Source: Molanna angustata (lineage: Eukaryota; Arthropoda; Insecta; Trichoptera; Molannidae). From it: a stretch of 64,000 nucleotides of DNA. The position numbers and the translations under genes are program-made. The DNA lies in the NCBI GenBank assembly GCA_963576475.1, contig OY754972.1:34138556-34202555 (forward strand). The letters are read 5' to 3'. This document shows positions 58,585 through 64,000 of the stretch, piece after piece. Each line of letters begins with the position of its first letter. Position 1 is the first letter of the stretch. The notes below the pieces were generated by a model that had not been told where the DNA came from, did not search any database, and saw only the letters and a program-made list of their open reading frames with translations.

Positions 58585-58795
58585 CCTTAAATAAATAAAC
58601 AAAATAAATAAATAAATAAAAAAATAACAACTATTAAAAATTATTATATAATATAATATAAAAGTAATAAACAAACATATAAATAAATATTTTAATAAAT
58701 AAATAAATAAATAAATAAAATAAATAAAGAAATAAACAAATAAATAAATAAATAAACTAATTAATAAATATATAAAAATAAATGAATAAATACTA
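58585..58795. repeat. (AAAT)n-rich low-complexity tract
   Basis: Runs of AAATAAATAAATAAAT with interruptions. An 82-codon Ile/Phe/Tyr-rich minus frame is an artefact. Confidence 0.85.
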
Positions 58796-58983
58796 TTGGT
58801 TTTGTGCAATACACATTGCGGTTGACAGGCGTGGTGTTATTACAGTAACATTACTTTCGGACTTAGTCAACTTTAAACGATTGAACTTCATGTCTCTAAC
58901 TGGAGAGTGACAGTTAATAATAGAAGTAGTTGGAGGCAGAATTTGAAGGAGACCATGGATCGATTTGGGCAGTAGCGTCATTA

Positions 58984-59165
58984 TAATAATAATAATAAAC
59001 ACTTCCTTGCACCCTGCGCAAGTGGCGAGTTTATTGCCAAATTGCAATTTCTTCCAACTAACCAGTGTTTCCAGCCCAGAGAAGCAATATTTGCGAGAGA
59101 AATTAATTTAAATAAATTTCTCCTCTGCTGGGAATCGAACCCAGGACGCCCGCACAGAAGCCAGA
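58984..59165 (-). mobile_element. tRNA-derived SINE with a LINE-like 3' tail, 5'-truncated
   Basis: On the minus strand there is a perfect T-arm, CTGGG-TTCGATT-CCCAG (59144-59128), then a body, then GAAGAAATTGCAATTTGGCA then ATAAACTCGCC and a (TTA)n-type end. The last part matches the 3' UTR of the LINE at 24306-26150. The A box half of the tRNA head is missing. Confidence 0.65.
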
Positions 59166-59509
59166 AGAAGAAATTCTAAGATGTCTGTAAAGGGGGGGTT
59201 CTCACCTAGTGTTATTAATTGGAAGACGTGATTCTAACAGCCTTTTCATGTTAATATATAAAAAAATTCACGAATCATACTACAACTGATATGTAAAAAA
59301 AGCAATTCTTTACAATTTTAAGACAATCACCAGAACTCAGGGTTCATATTATCAAATTGTTGTTACCTGCTATGGTATCCTTTTACAGTATGAGAAACAG
59401 GCTTTATACTATGACGTTAGTCTGGAAGTCGTTGGCTCTCATAAAAATATTCTAGATAATTAAAATCAAATCAATTGACAAACAGTTTGTACTATAGAAT
59501 AGATAGTTT

Positions 59510-59870
59510 GTATCGTATAGTGATCTCGAAGAACTATATAGCCTTCAAATTGTTTTGCCATGGTTATGGTGCCCTTCTATCTGACATAATTGCTGAATAA
59601 GAAATTAGAAATTTCACTCTTTGATGCCCAGTTTTACACAATCACAGGCTTTAAATAATCTCGCGACAATCCATGTCTGTAAATATTATTTTCACAGACG
59701 TTGATTGTCATTCTTTGCACTGTTGTGTTGAGATCACGAGTCTAGAAGAGCTTCTAGAGCTACTCTTCGTGTCATGCATTCTTTGTCATTCTTACTAGCG
59801 TTCTGCGAAGGGGCCGTCCTCAGTCCCCATATACGGAGCAGGTGGAGGTGGGTGTAGCTAGTTTGTATAT
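59510..59870 (+). pseudogene. R1-like LINE 3' end
   Basis: GATCTCGAAGAACTATATAG then CCTTCAAATTGTTTTGCCAT corresponds to the ISKNNFKTFKKFCH coding stretch near 5036-5080 but is broken. The 3' UTR (GTGTTGAGATCACGAGTCTA to ATACGGAGCAGGTGGAGGTG) matches 8300-8452. Confidence 0.5.
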
Positions 59871-60545
59871 TACCTACTTAGTTGTGCATTGATTATGACA
59901 TTTGAATGTCAACATTGGGTATTTTGATGACATAATGTCCATCATTTGTGAAATCCTATAATCAGTATCTACATATGTCAATGTACATACCTACATCCAT
60001 ATAATGTAGTTTGTGGAGGGTGTCCTTGTACTATCCCAGTAAATATTTTCCTGTATTGCCTCACTATTTATAATACTGGTGCGACCTCTCCCTTCCTTTC
60101 CTTTCCCATGGTCTAAGATATGGGGTATTTTTTATAGCTTATTTGCCTTCTTTGACACAGATAAAGCCGTAATGTGGCACACACTTCTAAGGATGCCACA
60201 ATGTCTTTTTTTTCAATGAAACTTCAACTCTCCCCTGCATAACGCAGAGATAGATTTTACGATAAGTACTTAAATATTATTATAGGTATAGTACACAAGG
60301 ATAATATTACCATTAATATTTTACGTACAACTGCCTCATAACATTTCTATAAGTATAAAGATACTTAGTAGTTTAATGAACTCCCTTCGAGTCTTAGACT
60401 TGAAAAAAATTACAGTAGGTAATACATATTTAAGAATAAATCAAAAAATTTTACTTACGTATTTTTTTTCATTCTTGTTTTTGTGAAGCTTTTTATTAGT
60501 TTTAAAATTTTTGTTTAATCTTTTTACATGTAAATCATTGATATA
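59871..60545. other. Spacer, no gene seen
   Basis: AT-rich sequence without recognised structure. Confidence 0.4.
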
Positions 60546-60706
60546 TTTTTCACGGTATTTCCAAATTTGAAATTAAAAACCACCAACTTAGAGGCTTCTA
60601 GCATATATTATGTTATATATTGATTTACTCAGAATTCGGAGTAAAACATTTAGTGTGTTTGTGTGTGCGTCCATTCCCTGATAACTTTTGATCTGCTCAA
60701 TGCACA
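60546..60706 (+). mobile_element. Helitron family A fragment
   Basis: CCACCAACTTAGAGGCTTCT, GATTTACTCAGAATTCGGAG then TAAAACATTTAGTGTGTTTG. It ends where a family B MITE begins. Confidence 0.6.
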
Positions 60707-60707
60707 G

Positions 60708-60828
60708 TATGATTATTATATGGAGTTCTGTAATATCTTTAGATGTCATAGAACTCCATATGATAATCATATCCATGATATGGGTAATCACTAGGGTTTG
60801 GATTTCGCCGGTTGGACGACTTGCCCCC
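60708..60828. mobile_element. Fold-back MITE family B, left arm missing
   Basis: The centre (TATGGAGTTCTGTAATATCT) and the right arm to TTGCCCCC are present; the outer left arm is lost at the junction with the Helitron fragment. Confidence 0.7.
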
Positions 60829-61431
60829 AGACTCAATTGTAAATATACAATACAAAGTTCAGGTACTATGGCAATAAGGTAATTTCGTGACAAAAATAAA
60901 GAAATAATAAAAAAACAGTTCAAAGCAATGACGAGAAAACAAAAGGAAAATGGAAAAGAAGAGGAGACGAAGAAGTTTGTTAGGTTTAGTAAGGATAGGT
61001 TAGTTTGGTCTAGGTAAGGACACCTTGTCTCACTCTTTATAAAGAAAATCTTCTGTTTAGTCAACCCTGGGTGGTAGTAATATCTGCAGGACCGCTCTCA
61101 GTACCTACTTTCCTCAAACATAAACAAGAATTTAAAAGGCACTCTCTCCTGCTAGCAGAATATTTCGTTACTAATGCCGCCCATATACGGATGTGATACC
61201 CGAAATAGCTTAGGAAGACTTTAAGAGGATCGTCCTTTCAATATATATTTTACTCTGATAATACACTACAAAATAATAATATTTTTGTTCAATTTTGTAT
61301 TATCGAAATAGGATAATAACAATATGAGTTAATAAAAACACTATTTTTATAACAGACAAAATACATTCGGTCGGTATATTGTAAAGTATTATGATTTCTT
61401 TTACTAGCATACTACATTATTTTTTAACAGA
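60829..61431. other. Spacer, no gene seen
   Basis: A 158-codon minus frame (60588-61064) crosses the family B MITE, the Helitron fragment and this spacer; its MITE-derived residues are shared with frames in other copies. Not a gene candidate. Confidence 0.45.
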
Positions 61432-61870
61432 TTTTTAATTATCTCAACAGAGACGAAGTTGGAATATTTAATGTAGGAGAACCGGGAAATCAAGGCACCT
61501 ACAGGGCTTACGACCTGTCATCGGCTGGTTTACGTGATCACTTTATGCGCTTGCGCAACGTTCACCAATTATGCCTTTTTAATGAGATCCCTATCAATTC
61601 AATTTTGAAAGTTCTATATATTGTAATCCTGAAATTCTTTTCGCTTGAAAATAAGGAATTTTTACTACAGTCATCTATGTGTGATATTATGAACAACATT
61701 CTTATTATTTTTTATTAATTTTTTTGTAACGCCATCTATTGAGAGAATTGTTTTTTTGTAAATAATGAGAGCAACAATTCTTATACCTACCTGAGGTGAC
61801 AAATGCATTTTTCGCATAGAAGTCACCCTTGATAGTCACCCCTAGCGCATATGCAATAATAAAAATATTC
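61432..61870 (+). mobile_element. Family F, long copy
   Basis: It starts TTAATTATCTCAACAGAGAC and runs through GCGCTTGCGCAACGTTCACC and AACGCCATCTATTGAGAGAA to GCATATGCAATAATAAAAAT. It is close to 56996-57395. Confidence 0.65.
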
Positions 61871-62204
61871 TAATACTACATTATCTTTATCATTTTCAAA
61901 ATCAGTAGATGTAAAATAAAATAATATCAGAGACAACGAACGATATGTCAAAAGTATAATGTGAGTGTTTTACATTGTTCTTTAGCATAATTGAGTATAA
62001 ATATATAATTCGTAAAAGAGAGTGAAATATTAACATAAAATGTTGTTTCTCTTTTAGGTAAGCTTTTTGGTTTCGTTTATAAGTTGTGTACATAAAATTA
62101 AAAAATGTTTGTGATCTATGTAGTATAATTAATAAAATATGTTGTTTCTCTTTAAGAGCAACTCATCTGTTATATTCCACCTACTTCGAGTGAAAGCACA
62201 TTAT

Positions 62205-62355
62205 ATGTAAATGGCATAATCACACAATATGGGGTAACCAGCAATAGCTGTGTGGGTGTGTAAACCTTACAAAAAGAATCACGACACATGCGTGCAATTC
62301 CACACACCATCATTTTCACACACGCAAAAATAACAAAATTCAGAATGGTTGGTTG
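62205..62355 (+). repeat. Dispersed repeat family E, copy 3
   Basis: ACACAATATGGGGTAACCAG then CAATAG, CACGACACATGCGTGC and ATTCAGAATGGTTGG; the same order of blocks as 21640-21790 and 26150-26290. Confidence 0.5.
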
Positions 62356-62359
62356 ACTT

Positions 62360-62885
62360 CATATTCGTAAAAGCTTTCGTATATATATTATGTACCTACT
62401 TTTATTTATCTTTTCTGAAATGATCTACGTACATAATATAGTTATTAAATTAATACAACCCTATTATTTTTGTATAAAAAAAAACAGAACAAACATTTTG
62501 AAGACAGTTTTGGGAGTAAATGATAGTTTTATTCTTTCTGTATCACATTTAGAGGACCCACCACCATCCAGAATCGTTCCAGGAGAAGTAGTCTCCTATT
62601 AAATTCCGCTACATACGTCATAAGCGTATAGGCATCATTAAAAAAAAAAAAATAATATTAAAAAACCGTTTCCTTGTCATATCAAATGAGCTTATAATAA
62701 ATCGCATTCAGCAGATGGTGCACCTCATACACCAAATCTAATAATCTGTAAAATCGATTCATCGAGTAAAAGAGGATATTGCGTTCTTTAACTTTATTTA
62801 GAGCATACAGCAACACCACTTTTTTATAGTGGTTAGAATTGTTTGACAAATCCACAGTTATTGTAAACACTCAAATATAACGATT
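62360..62885. other. Spacer, no gene seen
   Basis: AT-rich sequence. Frames of 62-70 codons without recognised features. Confidence 0.4.
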
Positions 62886-62889
62886 TTGA

Positions 62890-63110
62890 TAAATAATAAT
62901 AATAAAAATTTATAAAGTGCCGTTTAGTGATTCAAGATCACCTCAAGGGCGCTGTAGCTTATTTGTTGGCTCTACGAAACAAGGCAGTCTTAAGAAGTTT
63001 ACCGAAGGTGTCAATGCTCTGAGCTCCACGTATGTCAAGAGGCAATTTATTCCATTTTAAAGGCCCGTTCATACTAAAACTGCGATCATAGTAAGCCGAA
63101 GCCGATAAAG
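62890..63110 (-). pseudogene. CR1-like LINE 3' end
   Basis: The minus strand reads WNKLPLDIRGAQSIDTFGKL then LKTALFRRANK and a stop, the WN.LP..IR....S...FK..LK..LF ending of CR1/Jockey-type LINEs, followed by a short 3' UTR and a (TAA)n-like tail at 62891-62910. Upstream sequence is truncated or diverged. Confidence 0.7.
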
Positions 63111-63219
63111 AGACATTTATTGGGACAAATTAACTTATTATCGATCAAGATATATTTTCAAATACCGCGCAATAAAGCTTTCGCTAACTTTGTTTGTGAG
63201 TGTGAATTTTACGCTCCTT

Positions 63220-63403
63220 GGGGGCAAGTCTGATCCAACTGGCGAAATCGAAACCCTAGTGATTACCCATATCATGGATATAATTATTATATGGAGTTCT
63301 ATAATATCTTTAGATGTCATAGAACTCCATATAATAATTATATTCAATGATATAGGTAATCACTAGGGTTTTGATTTCGCCGGTCGGACCAGACTTGCCC
63401 CCC
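63220..63403. mobile_element. Fold-back MITE family B, complete
   Basis: From GGGGGCAAGTCTGATCCAAC to CCAGACTTGCCCCCC, with ATATGGAGTTCTATAATATC at the centre. CTT lies on both sides and may be a 3-bp target duplication. Confidence 0.8.
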
Positions 63404-63589
63404 TTATTTGATACCAATAACTTAAAAAATAACATTAAAACATCGAAAACACTTTAACTCTTCATAGAAATTAAAATATCTGCCCATGACCGTCCTATAT
63501 GGAACAGATCATTCGACTGGTGATTGAATATAATCACCACCTTCAGTCACGAAGTCAAAGAATGAGAAGATGAAGTAACTCCTTTCCAA

Positions 63590-63960
63590 CACAAAAATCA
63601 AAATCGGTTGACGTGGTAAGTAATTATTCGTCCATATTATCGTAATCTATAAGACATGTTTAATGTTTATCTTACAGATTTCTGACGCCTTTACAAATTG
63701 AAGTTTTTGATATATTTTTTTTCTCATGAGTCCTATCATCAGAACTCGATGAAACTTATATGCATAACTTCTCATGAATACCATGATTAGATTTTTATCA
63801 AATTGAAGTGGAACCAATCGGAAGATATTCCCTTTCCAATGAAAAAAGACTCATTGAAATCGGGCTATGTGGTAAAAGGTTATCGCTGAACATGTACATA
63901 AAAAAATCATATCGAATTGATAATCTCTCCGTTTTTGGATGTGGGAAAAGATGGAAATAA
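63590..63960 (+). repeat. Dispersed repeat family N
   Basis: TTACAAATTGAAGTTTTTGA, AAAGACTCATTGAAATCGGG, GGTTATCGCTGAACATGTAC and TCGAATTGATAATCTCTCCG: the same sequence of blocks as 55990-56270, and more complete at its end. Confidence 0.5.
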
Positions 63961-64000
63961 CGCTTCGTTAAAAAACAAAAGAATATTTTTTTTATTTATC

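Noticed and set aside
60588..61064. 158-codon minus frame, among the longest in the window
   Set aside because: It crosses a Helitron fragment, a fold-back MITE and a spacer; its recognisable residues are those of frames in other MITE copies.

Overview
The window looks like AT-rich, repeat-dense intergenic DNA from an insect. I cannot settle the order. Jockey/CR1-, R1- and RTE-type LINE relics, Helitrons with CTAG ends, a hAT-type element and palindromic TACCTACC/GGTAGGTA tracts would suit Lepidoptera or Hemiptera. I found no host protein-coding gene that I can support. Nearly every open frame above 60 codons is a transposon relic, a simple repeat read as protein, or a chance frame in AT-rich DNA. 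There are no operons, ribosome binding sites, CRISPR arrays or viral genes.

Layout. 0-5.3 kb: Helitron copies, a GTCTTG hexamer palindrome and an R1-like LINE tail. 5.5-8.8 kb: a possible LTR region, a fold-back element split by a TTAA-flanked insert, a long (TG)n tract and a small MITE. 9.3-12.1 kb: a tRNA-headed SINE, a 5S rRNA fragment and a decayed transposon-type protein. 13.7-15.4 kb: a Helitron-like block with a collagen-like 27-bp minisatellite. 15.4-19 kb: unassigned. 19-23.5 kb: Helitron and MITE copies, an RT relic and a ~94-bp minisatellite. 24.3-26.15 kb: the best-preserved coding DNA, a CR1/Jockey-type reverse transcriptase on the minus strand. 26.3-28 kb: MITEs and RTE/Jockey tails. 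28.3-33.6 kb: three full Helitron copies, one carrying a nested insert, plus a perfect 32-bp hairpin. 34.1-35.1 kb: an LTR promoter with a PBS-like site. 36-39.4 kb: unassigned AT-rich DNA. 42.1-45.5 kb: three PIF/Harbinger-type deletion derivatives. 49.5-53.2 kb: a hAT-like element filled with ~55-bp repeats arranged as 488-bp higher-order units. 53.4 kb: (AT)151. 54-64 kb: mixed short repeats and LINE tails.

The elements interact mostly by nesting and tail sharing. A short retroposon-like unit sits in a Helitron with a 10-bp target duplication. A TTAA-flanked element sits in a fold-back MITE. A SINE shares its 3' tail with the LINE in this window. The Harbinger MITEs keep the starts of both genes of their parent, facing each other. 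All family calls are by eye from motifs, ends and target duplications; no database search was possible.
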